Source: Misgurnus anguillicaudatus (lineage: Eukaryota; Chordata; Actinopteri; Cypriniformes; Cobitidae). Taken from it: 64,000 nt of DNA. The stretch is taken from positions 28,514,001-28,578,000 of the forward strand of contig NC_073352.2 in NCBI RefSeq assembly GCF_027580225.2, written 5' to 3'. Numbering within the stretch: position 1 is the stretch's first letter; each line of letters opens with the position of its first letter. Made by a program: the position numbers and the translations under genes. Shown here piece by piece: positions 1 to 11,550 of this stretch. The notes beneath the pieces are model-generated. The model searched no databases. It was not told where the DNA came from and saw only the letters and a list, made by a program, of their open reading frames with translations.

Positions 1-360
1 TATCCAACAGGTGGCACTCTTGCTCAACTTATAAAACACAGAAGCATCCACTGATCCAAAACAGTAAACACTGTATGTTTTGATAATTGCTCTGAATCTG
101 ATCTCGAAGAAAAGTAATTTACAAAAATGCAATTACCTAAGCTTTTTGCTCAAAATGTGGTATTGTTGAAGAAACCTACCCATATTATAGAGATGATAAG
201 ATGAGAACAAATGAAGATAGGATAAAACTTTTATACATTTATTGTTTGTCTGTTTGAAAGCAGAGGGTCTGTTCTTTCATTTGATATATTTTATGTTTAT
301 ATATTTATAGAAAATGTGGGGCTGGCTGACATTTTTTTTTTAACTCTGGTGGGGAAAGAG
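1..360. mobile_element. TTAA-flanked short DNA element (CTCTTTCCCC family), left-truncated by window edge
   Basis: This stretch is the right-hand part of a non-coding element that recurs almost colinearly at 46081-46527. Shared blocks include the AAAGCAGAGGGTCTGTTCTT segment and the TGGYGGGGAAAGAG end. The right end is followed by TTAA at 361-364. The complete copy shows inverted ends, CTCTTTCCCC against GGGGAAAGAG. It has no coding capacity. A TTAA duplication is typical of piggyBac-type transposition, but that assignment is an inference. Confidence 0.7.
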
Positions 361-364
361 TTAA

Positions 365-1134
365 TTTTCTCCACATATGTTATTGGCATGCTGTGCGACG
401 GAGAATTTTAATAAGACCAATGTCTGTAAATTAAAACCTTGAATTTCCCACAGTGCATGTCTTATTGAGTCCAGGAAGCTATAAACAGTAAATCAAAACC
501 AAAATCAATCTGGATTAGACAAACAAGCAGCAAGCAAACAAATAAACGCACCATCTCTCCGGAGAATCTGGCACGAGAGATGGAAATGACACAAATGTGT
601 TTCAGGGGTTTGTGGTTATTATTCTGTTAGATGCGTTTCACCGTGACATGATCCGGCGACTTCCATTACGACTCGATGGTTGAGGTTGTCTCCACGGTAA
701 CATCACCATTCCATTAGTGTCACAGCCACATACATCAGGCCATTATATAATATTTGCCATGCAAGAAGACACAGTCCTCAAGATGACATTGCTTGACGTC
801 TCCGACAGGTATTTTATCTCACTGTCAGGTCGTCTGTGCCGGAAGGTATTTGCACTGGGCCAGGTGGGTGTACAGATGACAGAATAACAAGCGATTAGTC
901 CCAGCGGTGACAGTTACCATGGCATCAACAGCCCAAAATCTTACTGATGGTGACCAGGATGAGGAAATCAAGTCGTCGTTTTGTTTGTCTGACACAATGT
1001 GACACTTTAATATGAGAAGGGTCAGAGACGAAACATGATTCAGTGTGTCTGGGTGAGACTGAAATGATGTTGTGACTGTCCAATGGCTTGTCTTCAAGTC
1101 AGATATAAGGACACTGTCACTGGGGCAGTATCTT
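365..1134. other. Intergenic, no gene recognised
   Basis: No exon-like reading frame, RNA gene or terminal repeats seen. Sequence is mixed-complexity intergenic DNA. The antisense open frame at 825-1097 has no recognisable protein family and is not supported as a gene. Confidence 0.6.
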
Positions 1135-1138
1135 TTAA

Positions 1139-1518
1139 AGGGGACATATCATGAAAATCTGACTTTTTTCATGTTTTAGTGCTATAATGGGGTCCCCAGT
1201 GCTTCTATCAACCTAGAAAATGTAAAAACAGTGAAGTACGCCTGCGTCCCAAACCGCATACTTCCATACTATATAGTAGGTGAAAAGCACTACTTCTCGT
1301 ACTCTTTGCCTACTATATAGTATGGAAGTAGGCGGTTTGGGACGCAGTGGTATTTTGGGAAAACAAGTATGTGGAAAAATAGGTCATTGAAATTTGGCTC
1401 CCCTTGTGATGTCAGAAGGGGATAATAGTGCCCCTTAATCTGCACTATCCAACCAAGCCACTGCCATTTAGTGCAGAGATCAACTCATTTTGCATTTTAA
1501 AGGACACACTCAAAAATA
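1139..1518. mobile_element. TTAA-flanked MITE (AGGGGACAT family), left half, with nested element
   Basis: The left end AGGGGACATATCATGAAAAT follows TTAA at 1135-1138. It matches the right end of the complete inverted copy at 3036-3539 and the left end of the copy at 32367-32715. The copy stops near 1518 and its right terminus is missing. A palindromic element of about 106 bp (1242-1347) is inserted in it. Confidence 0.75.
1242..1347. mobile_element. Small palindromic MITE nested in the AGGGGACAT element
   Basis: Near-perfect inverted ends, CTGCGTCCCAAACCGC against GCGGTTTGGGACGCAG, with an inner palindrome (CATACTATATAGTAGG / CCTACTATATAGTATG) and a loop of about 35 nt. It interrupts sequence that is continuous in the other AGGGGACAT copies, so it is the younger insertion. 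Superfamily not assigned. Confidence 0.75.
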
Positions 1519-2084
1519 GCTTTCCGGGAACGTTTCCAGAACCAGACAAAAATTAGGAGAATATTCTAGCAACCAGAAATTGTTAGCTGGGTAACAATAT
1601 GTACATTTAAGATACTAATATAAACTCTTTAGGTGCAAAGGTGTAGCTTACTTTTGAAAGGGACCTAAAAGTATTTTTTGACCGTGTGCTGCTTACATGT
1701 GTTGAATCCTTCAGGAAATCTGTTTCATCTTGAATTGGCGTACATCGTCCTCTGTTGTTGTCGCTGTGTTGTTCACACGCCATATGTGCTTTGAACCCAC
1801 AATGACATTCACTAGTGCAAGACTGAACATCTGTTGATAAGACACACACACAGATGCAAACGTCCTCTCATAGCGAGTCTCACAGCTTTGAATTGATTAA
1901 ACAATGTCTCATTGCACTCAATGAAACAATAGAATATTGCTTGGCAACTGTTCATTGGCTGACAAAAGGCTTGTGAAAATATTTCCAAAAATATTCTCAC
2001 AAACACCTCTCGGGATATTCAATGTGTCTGATTTCCATGCTGCAGCTGATGATGAAGCGTTTGCATATTTCTACTACACTATAA
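1519..2084. other. Intergenic, no gene recognised
   Basis: No coding exon or repeat boundary is clear here. Short open frames on both strands (1607-1849, 1812-2006, 1937-2134) carry no family signature. Confidence 0.5.
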
Positions 2085-2280
2085 AAAATGCTGTGTTGTT
2101 TAAACCCATAGTTGGGTATAAAAGGACAAACTGAACTGTTGGGTTATAAATAACACAATGCTGGTTTGTTGTTACCCAACCGTGGGTTCAAACAACACAG
2201 CATTTGGGTTTAAATGAACCCAACTGTTGGGTTTATCCATATTTGAACCAACTATGGGTTAAAGCAACCCAACAATTTTT
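2085..2280. mobile_element. Palindromic repeat built on CCCAAC/GTTGGG blocks
   Basis: A series of inverted blocks (AAACCCATAGTTGGG, ACCCAACCGTGGGTT, CCCAACTGTTGGGTT, ACTATGGGTTAAAGC) gives an imperfect hairpin. The same block set recurs at 27055-27165, so this is a dispersed MITE-like family. Ends are not sharply defined. Confidence 0.6.
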
Positions 2281-2399
2281 GAAGTACATGCACTTAAAGT
2301 TTGTACTTCGCTGCTGAGTTTGTAAAAAGAAAGCACACTTATAGTGCACACCAGTGACAAGGCCAGAAATTTTAAATTGAGTAGACCTCGGTGAAACAA

Positions 2400-2795
2400 T
2401 GTTGGCTACCGGTGACTTCTTTATTCAAGGGCGCTCGGTGCGAAATTCGTCACAACATGTATGTAGCCTGTCTTGTGCGCGATTCTTTTTTTCAAATTAT
2501 GTGTTCTGCGCATCTAGAGATTCTGTGTGCATCACGTGTCTTGTCAAAATAAGTGCCTGCTGCAGACGCGTCTAAAGGGTTTATGATAAAAGAGCCGCTT
2601 GCGTTTGTCAGATACTCACATAATCTCATGTTTAATCAGAGTTTACTGTTAATGGAGTGTCTTCTGTGTATTTTGTGAATGTGAGCGTCTCTTTTATCAT
2701 AACTGGTTTTGATGTGTGTGCAGCAGGCACTTATTTTGACAAAACATGTGATGCACACAGGATCTCTCGACGCGGAGAACACATATTTTTAAGGG
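2400..2795. mobile_element. Degraded copy of the CAGTGGCGGCCGGTGACTTC palindromic hAT-like element
   Basis: Left segment GGCTACCGGTGACTTC followed by TGCATCACGTGTCTTGTC, AAGTGCCTGCTGCA and TTTATGATAAAAGAG matches the copy at 23866-24631. A reverse-complement arm lies at about 2690-2775, giving a foldback. Terminal duplication not identifiable. Confidence 0.6.
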
Positions 2796-3035
2796 CCACT
2801 TTAAGACCGGATAAGCATGGATCCATATACAGTACTGACACACACATCTGATTTCTTTCTGAACTGTTTGCGTTCACTTTAAGACATAAATGACTGTTTT
2901 TATGAGAACACTTGCCACATACCTGGTATTTCGAGATAATTTTGGGCATATGTGGCCTGCGCATAGAGATTCTGTTTATGTGTTTTTTGAAATGCGCGTC
3001 TCTGTGTGTGCGCTTATGAGTGTGTTTCTATTTAA

Positions 3036-3539
3036 AGGGGCCATGGCACAAGACTTTTTTAAAATGTCAAATAAATCTTTGGTGTCCCCAGAGCACATAT
3101 GTGAAGTTTAGCTCAAAACGCCATATAAATAATTTATTAAAACATGTTTAAATTGCCACTTTGTAGGTGTGTGCAAAAATGTTCCGTTTTGGGTGTGTCC
3201 TTTATATGCAAATGAGCTGATGAAATTCAAACACTGATCACAATGATGGTGGTTTGTTGAAATTAAAACTCAATTGTGCTTTTCTCTGCACTAAATAGCA
3301 GTGCTGTGGGTGGGTAGTGCAGATTAAGGGGTGGTATTATTATAATAAGAGCTCTTTATGACATCATAAGTAGAGCCAAATTTCAACAACCTATTTTTTC
3401 ATGTGCTTGTAGAGAATGGTTTACCAAAACTTAGTTACTGGGTTAATCTTTTTCACATTTTCTTGGTTGATAGAAGCACTGGGGACCCAATTATAGCACT
3501 TAAACATGGAAAAAGTCAGATTTTCATGCCATGTCCCCT
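3036..3539. mobile_element. Complete TTAA-flanked MITE (AGGGGACAT family), 504 bp
   Basis: Terminal inverted repeats AGGGGCCATGGCACAAGACT (left) and AGGGGACATGGCATGAAAAT (right, reversed) are bounded by TTAA at 3032-3035 and 3540-3543. It lies in the opposite orientation to the copies at 1139 and 32367. Non-coding. Another right-end fragment ends at 27049. The TTAA duplication suggests mobilisation by a piggyBac-type transposase (inference). Confidence 0.8.
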
Positions 3540-3543
3540 TTAA

Positions 3544-4370
3544 GTATATGTGTGCGCACAGAAAACAGCTCACTTTAACATCTTTTTGCACTTAAATAGT
3601 TTAGCATGGCTTAAATGTTAAAGCTCACATAACACACACTGTTTCTGCATTTCTGATGTTAATCTGGAGTACCTATAGAGTAGTATTACATCCTTTATAT
3701 CTCAGAAGAGTCTGTAGTTTAATCAGATTTATAAAAGAAAGATTAGCTTTACCAAATCTTTACGATAACGTACGAAAAAATTAAGAAGAAGGAATTACTA
3801 CCGCAGGAGGAGGCATGCAACACTACACAACACTGTTTAACCTATGATTCACTACATGTTCGTGTCATTTATATAATATGCATGCGCCTATTTTCAACAT
3901 AAGACAAAAGTCTTACTTACCGCATGCAACTCATGACCCAGTTGGGACTTTTCAATGAAATCCAGCACATTAAACACACATACAAAACTCCGCTGCTACC
4001 CCGGATAATAAACTATATCCATTGTTTCCATAAGGCTGGCTTACTTTTCCTTACATCCAAAAACACACTTCTTCTTCATGCCATTGTTGAGTTTTGAAAT
4101 TAAACAAAGCTGTCGCATGATATTAAGTTTGCAAGTTCTAGCGTCTCCCGCTGATTGACGGGTGGGCGGGGTTTTCCAGGGGAAGTACTCATATAAATAA
4201 ATGAAACCCCTGATACGTCAGCTGGCCCTGTGATCCAAAAACTTTCCCAAGCTTGTATGAACCCTGATGAAGTGCATTCGACAAAAAAATACTCTGTAAC
4301 ACGCCCAACTGTTTTTTGGACACTTTGCCTACGTTTAGCATGAGGAAACAACCCTATAACTGTGTTAATA
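3544..4370. other. Repetitive-looking intergenic DNA, family unclear
   Basis: About 3600-4320 has the feel of a dispersed fish repeat, and its likely continuation is at 5161-5200, beyond the element inserted at 4371-5160. I could not define its ends or find a second copy in this window. No coding exon seen. Confidence 0.35.
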
Positions 4371-5160
4371 ATGGCGCTTTTCCATTGCATAGTACCCCAC
4401 GGTTTAGTTTAGTTTCGGTCGGGTCAGCACACCTCACTTTGGCGTGGTTAGCTTTTCTATTGAGTTTAGTATCACTTTGCAGTGGGAGGGATTATAGGCG
4501 TGTCGTAATATTTGCGCAGCATACTGCTGTGACATCATACAAGTGAGAGCTCCTTGTACATTCCCATACATTTATTTATTTATCAGTCCGCCACAAAATT
4601 AAAATTGGCCACCACAAATAGATGTTTGCACATCGCGTTTATAACTACCTCTGTCTCACATGACAGTTTCTGTTCAAACACCGTTGCGTCAGTCGACGGC
4701 GCTCCGCTGAGCCTCAATGAAGTTGCATTAAAGCATAAATAATACTGACGTGCACGTCGCGAATCTGCCGCCACAAACTGCATGTCTGGAAAAACTTTTA
4801 TGTGTTCCTGATTCACAGCCCGTGGATGTTTTTCATCGCTAAAAGGGAGTTTGGAAACTTATAGCACAGCACAGATGACAACATGTTTGCTCGAGACAGC
4901 GCAAGCTAGCAGTAAGCTAAAGCTAATATTTTACATAATAGGATGACGCCGATGACGATTCTCTCAGACCAATCAGTGATCTACAGTGTTTACGCGTCAC
5001 GTTTGGTATCAGTTCGGGTCGCTTGGAACCCCAACTGAGGTGGTACGAAAAAAAGTATCGGGTACTACGAAGTGATCCCAATGGAAAAGCTCCCAAAAGT
5101 AAGCTGACCCGACCCAAACTAAACCAAACCGTGGGGTACTATGCAATGGAAAAGCGCCAT
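4371..5160. mobile_element. Non-autonomous DNA element with long inverted ends (ATGGCGCTTTTCC)
   Basis: Left end ATGGCGCTTTTCCATTGCAT and right end ATGCAATGGAAAAGCGCCAT are an inverted pair that extends inward over about 60 bp (TAGTACCCCACGGTTTAGTT against its reverse). The interior (4560-4930) is unrelated sequence with no transposase motif. Target duplication is not clear. Superfamily unassigned. Confidence 0.75.
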
Positions 5161-5200
5161 AAGTCAAAATGCCTGAAATACCATTGAACTACCCCTTTAA

Positions 5201-5836
5201 CATTTGCAAGGTTCAGAAACACATGCAAACTTTCTATATAAATAGTTAATTATTTCTGAATGCTGCGTATTTAAGCAATTATTATTAAAGAGATTATTTG
5301 CATTTATGCGTAAATTCTTCTGCCTTTACACAAAAATAGTTTGTGTCTCTTCTGACTGGATGAGCCAGCTGTCAATCTGAGTGGGGCGGTCCCACCCTGG
5401 CCCTTATGTAGCCTCGCCCCTGGTGCATACAGTGTGATCAAGAGATCATTAAACCTCATAATCCTCTTTGCTGTGTAACATTTGCTCTGCATGTAAGCTT
5501 TAGCATTAAGTTCTTAAAATCACTAAATTTAAAGTTGCTGTGAGTACTTTGACCTAGAATTTGTTTGTATGTGTAAGTAAAAGAATCGTCTATCTGAAAA
5601 CCACATTAAAAATCTGTGAGCACACATGAACTGTGGGGCCAACTGTCTTACCATAAAGCCCAATATTTATTGAGGTTGTTTTACTGCTCCTAAAGTGTTT
5701 GTGCTGCTTGACAGAAACTGATCCATATCGCTGTTGTCTCATCCAGTTCTTCGTCCTATTCACTGTGTCTTACATCGTCCTCTCCCACACAAGGACAAAG
5801 TGCGCTAAGCCAGAAGTAGCTTAATTCTGAATTAGC
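5201..5836. other. Intergenic, no gene recognised
   Basis: AT-rich DNA without supported exon, RNA gene or terminal repeat. Confidence 0.5.
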
Positions 5837-5840
5837 TTAA

Positions 5841-6597
5841 AGGTGCCGTAGAATGTAAAACTGTATGAATAATAAGATGAATAATAAGAGTTCTGTACAT
5901 GGTAATGATATATCATATGCCTCAAACACGATTGTTTCCTCATTTTTATGTAAACCTTGTGCATGCAAAAGACTGCTGTAAAACAGGCCAGTCTAAACAT
6001 AACACTAACTGTGACGTTACAGTCGAGATGTTCGCCCCAACATTAAATGACATTTAATTAAGTACAATGTTATTACAATGCTAAAAAAAAGTTGTGACTG
6101 CTGCTGAGTTATATGCTAGTTAATGCTATATGCTAGCATTTAGGCTGAAGTTCTACTATTGACGTTACAGTTACGTTTTGCAGGTTCATACTTAAAAAAA
6201 CACGAATTTACCACTCAGAAACGTCCATTAACAACCTCCAAACAATTGATTATTCCTCAAACGCTGTATCTTCGTCTGATCCAGGCTCAAATATAAGATC
6301 CGTTTACACACACACAGAGCTACTGAACTGAACTGCTCTGAAAAACGTCCAATCAGAGCAGAGGCCAACATTATTATTCATGACCCTTTCAAATAAGATA
6401 ATAAAAATCCATTTCAAATCCTAGGGTTGTAAATGGACTTGTAAAACCGTTTCAACATAATTTTTGCACTTATTAAAGCCACATACTTTCTATAGATATA
6501 AAAAATTAACATTTTAATGCATTCTTTGTAATACGAATTAGTCAACTCGTCAAATAGTATTTTCTTCAGTCTGTTTTCATATGAATCTATGGTGCCT
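5841..6597. mobile_element. TTAA-type element (AGGTGCCRTAGAAT family), about 757 bp
   Basis: Left end AGGTGCCGTAGAATG directly follows TTAA (5837-5840). Right end ATCTATGGTGCCT is its degraded inverse, followed by TTTCG where TTAA would be expected. Non-coding interior with the phrase CCAATCAGAGCAGAGGCCAA. Another short family using TTAA on at least one side. Confidence 0.6.
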
Positions 6598-7534
6598 TTT
6601 CGCCTTTTTTACTCATTTAATAATGGCCATTCTCACATCATTCTTGTATTCTTAAAGGCATAAAAAATCTAATTCACGCTGCCTTTATCACCATAGTGAC
6701 AAGTGTGGTCCCTTAAGGAATTTCAGTATGAAATATGCCTTTAATTTTCATTCAGTGTTCTGTGTGTGAGTGGCAGGATGATTCATCTCCCCGTGGTCTG
6801 TCAGAAGCCGTGTTGTTTCTTATCTGAGGTGCTCGTGGGAAGACGTGGCTCACCCCACCGTGATCATGGAGGAAGAGGAAACCCATTGGATGGGTGCAGG
6901 AGTCTTCGACCTCTTACACAGACACAGTCGCCTTATTTGGGTGCATTTTTATTATTATTTTCAAACTGTAAATAAATGTGATATTGCTAAATTGCACTTC
7001 TTTCACATACACGACTCGCTTCAAATGCCACATACCGAAATAGGATTTTTTATATTGAATGCGTCATATATTACACATCGGTAGCCTAATCATCCCTTTG
7101 AGTCAGCGTATCGAAAACGAGCCGATGGAAATGTGCCGTGCCTGCAGATGGTTTTTCTATGCACGTCAGACAGGTGTAAGAGGTGGCTGGTCATTAATCA
7201 TGTGAGAGGCATTTTAACAGGGCTGCAGGCTCTCACCTGCTCACACCGTGGCACTTCTGTAATTCTCACCTCTCTCAACAGAAACCGGCAGATAGTAATG
7301 CTCACTTTCGACCTTTCCAAGAACATATGCATCATTATGCTCTTAAATTATCTTCAAAGCAATGTGTGAAATGTGCTTTATTGTTCATTTAATTCATTTA
7401 GGTTTAAATTAAATGAGATAAACCATTTTATTTGAACCCACTTTGATTTAATTCAGTACACTTTTTTGTTATTATGCAAAACAACAAATTTGATGTTGTT
7501 TTGAGTTTCAGAACTGATACGTACAACTGAGTAG
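6598..7534. other. Intergenic, no gene recognised
   Basis: Several overlapping open frames occur on the plus strand (6766-7369), but none resembles a known protein and no splice context supports them. The rest is plain AT-rich DNA. Confidence 0.5.
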
Positions 7535-7760
7535 CAGTGGCGGATCGTGACTGCTCTTCCGAGGGGCGCAAATTCAAAATATGTGTTCAGAGTGTCATGT
7601 GTGTTGCTCATGTTTTCAAAATATGTGTTTGTTGTGTCATGTGAACCATGTGCATCATGTGTTTAGTCAAAATAAGTGCTTGCTGCACACGCGTCAAAAC
7701 CGTTTATGATAAAAAAGACGCTCATGTTCACAAAATACACGCAAACTCTCCGGGCATGTG
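7535..7760. mobile_element. Left part of CAGTGGCGGCCGGTGACTTC hAT-like element
   Basis: CAGTGGCGGATCGTGAC, GAGGGGCGCAAATTC, GTGCATCATGTG, AAAATAAGTGCTTGCTGCAC and TTTATGATAAAA follow in the same order as at 23866-24050. No right arm is found, so this is truncated. Confidence 0.65.
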
Positions 7761-7879
7761 ACGCGACAGTGCGACCTCACGTAATTGCATAATGACGTGA
7801 AAAGGTCATTTGTTACATATATGAAACGCAAATTTACAAAGACATTAATTAGTATCATTTCACATACAACAATGTCGGA

Positions 7880-8313
7880 AAGGTCCTCTTTCTCCACACT
7901 TGTAAACACTGGGGCGTAGTTTTGCATTCGTCATCTGTGACCTCTTGACGTGATCACGTATTGCGTGAGGTCGGGCTGGCGCGTCACATGACCGGAGATA
8001 GACAAGAAGTTGTTGTTTAGTGCATATTTTTCTTGTCAAAAATGACAATTGTTTCGCTAGATAAGACCCTTATGTCTCGTTTGGTCTCGTTTAGAGTCCT
8101 TTGAAACTATGTTGAAACTGCAAGTTTAAACTGCATTAAATCTGTTATGTGTTGGGGTCCATTTAAGTCCATTAAAATGAAAAAAAAATCCTAGAATGTT
8201 TTCCTCAAAAAAACATAATTTCTTCTCGACTGAACAAAGAAAGACATCAACATTTTGGATGACATGGTGGTGAGTAAATTATCTGGATTTTTTTAAGAAA
8301 ATTGACTAATCCT
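7880..8313. mobile_element. Right half of TTAA-type element (AGGATTAGTTCAC family)
   Basis: The phrases GACAAGAAGTTGTTGTTTA, AAGACCCTTATG, AATCCTAGAATGTTTTCC and GAACAAAGAAAGACATCA recur in order in the right arm of the copy at 24855-25998. The end ACTAATCCT is followed by TTAA (8314-8317). Left boundary uncertain. Confidence 0.65.
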
Positions 8314-8391
8314 TTAACATGAGATTAGCAGAAGTAGCATGCGTTATGTAACCTTTAATATTGACTGAGTAAGTTTCAATGATTAAAATCA

Positions 8392-8765
8392 CACTGCAAA
8401 AAAGACTTTGGTATTTTTGTCTTATTTTCAGTACAAATATCTAAAAAATCTTAAATTAAGATGTATGTTCTTTATGAGCAAAATGACCTAAGAGAATAAT
8501 TCTAGCTGTTAGACAAAAAATATCAAATTTAAATAAATTTGTTTTGTAAACAAGCAAAAAAAAAAATCTGCCAATAGGGTAAAAAAACTCTTGAATCAAG
8601 TGTATGAGAAAACTAATTTCAAGATTTTTTTCTTTTCCCATTAGCAGATTTTTTTGCTTGTTTTAAGCACAAATTCACTTGTTATTTTATTGATATTTTT
8701 AGTCTAACTTATTTCTAACTAGACTTATTTTCTTAAGTCTTTTTATATATTTTTATAGAAAATAA
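8392..8765. mobile_element. CACTGCAAAAAATGA palindromic element, decayed right end
   Basis: Starts CACTGCAAAAAAGACTT and shares TCTTGATGAGCAAAATGACC-like and GATTTTTTGCTTGTTTT-like blocks with copies at 10631, 11551 and 24057. The distal inverted end has been lost or has decayed near 8765. Confidence 0.7.
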
Positions 8766-10119
8766 GAATCTCATAGCTTTAACCTGAATTTTACAGACAG
8801 GGTCACTCACATATACAGTACATATGTTGTTATGTTCATATTATATAATTTAAATACAAATGTAATTATTCAAATGAATGTATTTAATGTAATTAAACTG
8901 AATCAGATCAATGAATAAATCTGATGTTGTTTTTGAGTTGTACACCATGTGGATACGATATTTACACCCTATTGGAATGGTTTATCTGGGTGTATTGCAG
9001 GGACAGGGGACAGGAGACAGGGTGCTGGATAATAATATATTTTGTTGTGGTGTCCCAGGCGAGGTTGTTTTGGAACACACCGCTGAATGCTAAACAGTCT
9101 GAATCCTGTTTTAGCTGCAGCGATGCATTCAGACGTCAAAGTAATGATAGGAAAAGGGAAATAAACACAGGCAGAGCTCCAGGAGAGAGACCTGATTGCT
9201 CGAGGTGTGTGACATCTCCGCTGGCGAGTGTCCAGATCTCCTCAGGGATTCTGGGAGGAAAGGAGGAGAGAGGCAGGCGTCTGGTTGGGAATATGTGACA
9301 TTGCGTGATGATGCCATGCGTCGGGGGCATCACATAAATGCAATGGCATGGCTGACTGAAGTTGGCACGGGCTTGCCTTGTGTCTGATGGCTTGTGTTAC
9401 CGTACTAGAGCGGCAGATCCACTTTGCCCAGATGTTTTCATTTTTTTTCAAATGTTCTCCTATTGTTACCATTTATTATGTAGACAGCAAATCCTGGGTA
9501 TTTTTTTAACAAATGAAATTCCCATTTTAGATCTGGTATCAAGATCTGACACAGTGGAGAGATGTTGTATTGAAGCGGAGATACATACAAGATTGCTCAG
9601 GTTGGGAGACTTTTGAGATTTTAATAAAATGATCTCATTTGTCTTTTGCATTTGTTTCAGACACACAGTGGAATTAAAATCCCAAATTCTCTCGAATATT
9701 TATTTATTTACGTCTAGTTTTCTCTATAGTTATCTGTCAGAACAGTATGCGTAAAACTAGCAAAGGATTTCTCTGCAAATACTGAAAGTGCGTGATTGAA
9801 CGGAGGGATATTGATCATACTCCAGTCCTCCAGGGCACGGACGCACCGGTGTGTGACGAGACGAATGACACCACTTATTCCCCGTTCGTTCCTCTTTCTC
9901 GTTCCCTCGAGAGAAGCCATCACTCATTACCGTCCACAGCGTCACCTCCACCATCATCTTCTTATTCTTTCCTGTTATGACAGTTGCCCCGCGGCACCAT
10001 GGGATAGATGCTGGATGACCATTGAGTTCTACTGGTGATCATAAATGATTAAGACATGCTGAAGTCAGCCAATACGTGCCGGTTGTGTCATAATTGTTTT
10101 CATACTTTATTAACACGAC
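8766..10119. other. Intergenic, no gene recognised
   Basis: This is one of the longer stretches without recognisable repeats. Open frames overlap on both strands between 8911 and 10038, but none has a domain, a paired splice site or codon pattern that I can defend. A conserved non-coding element cannot be ruled out. Confidence 0.5.
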
Positions 10120-10127
10120 TTTATTGG

Positions 10128-11336
10128 CATTGTTGGGGAAAGTTACTTTTGAAAGTAATGCATTACAATATTAAGTTACTCCTTAAAAAATAACTAAATG
10201 CGTTACTTAGTTACTTCTCATGGAAAGCAATGCTTACGTTACTTTTGCGTTACTTTTTCTTATTTGGCCAAGGTTTGATCTCTTTCAGGCTTTGCAGGTG
10301 ACAGAGAAGATATACAGAAACTGCATATTTCCATCGCAAAAATGTCAAGCTCTGGCCTGCCATCTCCGTTTCTGACTTAAACTGTTTCCACTCAGCCGCG
10401 AGTGCCTAATTCTACGTTAATATGTTAGGAATAACTGACGACAGGCCATTGATTTATAAGAAAATAATGCCTACCCAATACCTCGGGTGTGCATTATTTT
10501 CTTATACAGTAATTTAAAGGAATAGAGTCAATTATTCCTCTAATACCACAGTTACCACAAACATCGCTCTGGTGCCTATTTTTAAGATATTTGACAGGTT
10601 AGGCGTGTGGTTTACAGAAAATAATCAATACACTGCAAAAAAAGATTTTCAAGAAAAAAAATTCGTAGTATTTTTGTCTTCTTTTCAGTAAAATATCTAA
10701 AAATTCATAAATTAAGATGCTTTTTCTTGATGAGCAAAATGACCCAAGAAAATAAGTCAGTTTTTAAACCAAAAATATCACATTTAAGTGATTTTGTGCA
10801 TAAAACAAGCAAATAAATCTGGCAATGGGGTAAGCACATTTTTCTTGTAATTTCTTTGAATTTAGTGTTTAAGTAAATTTTTCAAGATTTTTTCCTTATC
10901 CTATTGGCATTTTTTTTTTTGCTCGTTTTATGCACAAAATCATTTAAATTTAATATTTTTGGTCTAAAATCTAGACTTTTTTTCTTGGGTTTTTTAGCTC
11001 ATCAAGAAAAAGCATCTTAATTTAAGAATTTTTAGATATTTACTGAAAACAAGACAAAAATACTAAGAATTTTTTTCTTGAAAATATTTTTTTTGCAATG
11101 TACCCATGAAACATTCATCAGCCTTCAACAGGCCTGTCGTATAAGTTCAGTTTAATTCAGTAAATTTTTTTAAATCAATTAATTAGACTGAAAAGTAACT
11201 TGCATTACTTTTCTAAAAATGTAACTCAAATATTAATGTATACATTTATAAAGTAATAAGTTACTTTACTCGTTATTTCAGAAAAGTAATATTATTACGT
11301 AATGCAAGTTACTTTAAATGCGTTACCCCAACACTG
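10128..11336. mobile_element. hAT-like non-autonomous element with 8-bp target duplication TTTATTGG
   Basis: The ends CATTGTTGGGG and CCCCAACACTG are inverted. They lie exactly between two copies of TTTATTGG (10120-10127 and 11337-11344), the 8-bp duplication expected of hAT transposition. The body is rich in GTTACTTTT-like strings and has no coding sequence. A 470-bp TA-flanked palindrome (10631-11100) sits inside, so the original element was about 739 bp. Confidence 0.85.
10631..11100. mobile_element. Complete CACTGCAAAAAATGA palindromic MITE, TA-flanked, 470 bp
   Basis: Starts CACTGCAAAAAAAGATTTTC and ends with the inverse, TTTTGCAATG. It is bordered by TA at 10629-10630 and 11101-11102. 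The two halves are near-mirror images over almost the full length, so a transcript would fold into a long hairpin. TA duplication fits Tc1/mariner-type mobilisation (inference). Confidence 0.85.
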
Positions 11337-11550
11337 TTTATTGGCAAGTACTTAGCGCTGTACTGTACTGGCATCATGATACTGAGATTTAGCTTCTTGG
11401 CCCCAAACTATTTTCTTCAATTACTGTAAACATCTTTTTTTTTGCGGCCCCAATACAAAATTTCTATGCCAATACAGACATTCAATTTATTTTTCTGCCC
11501 GATATAATCTGTCCTAATCACGGCTGTTTTTAAACAATCTCTCAATATCA

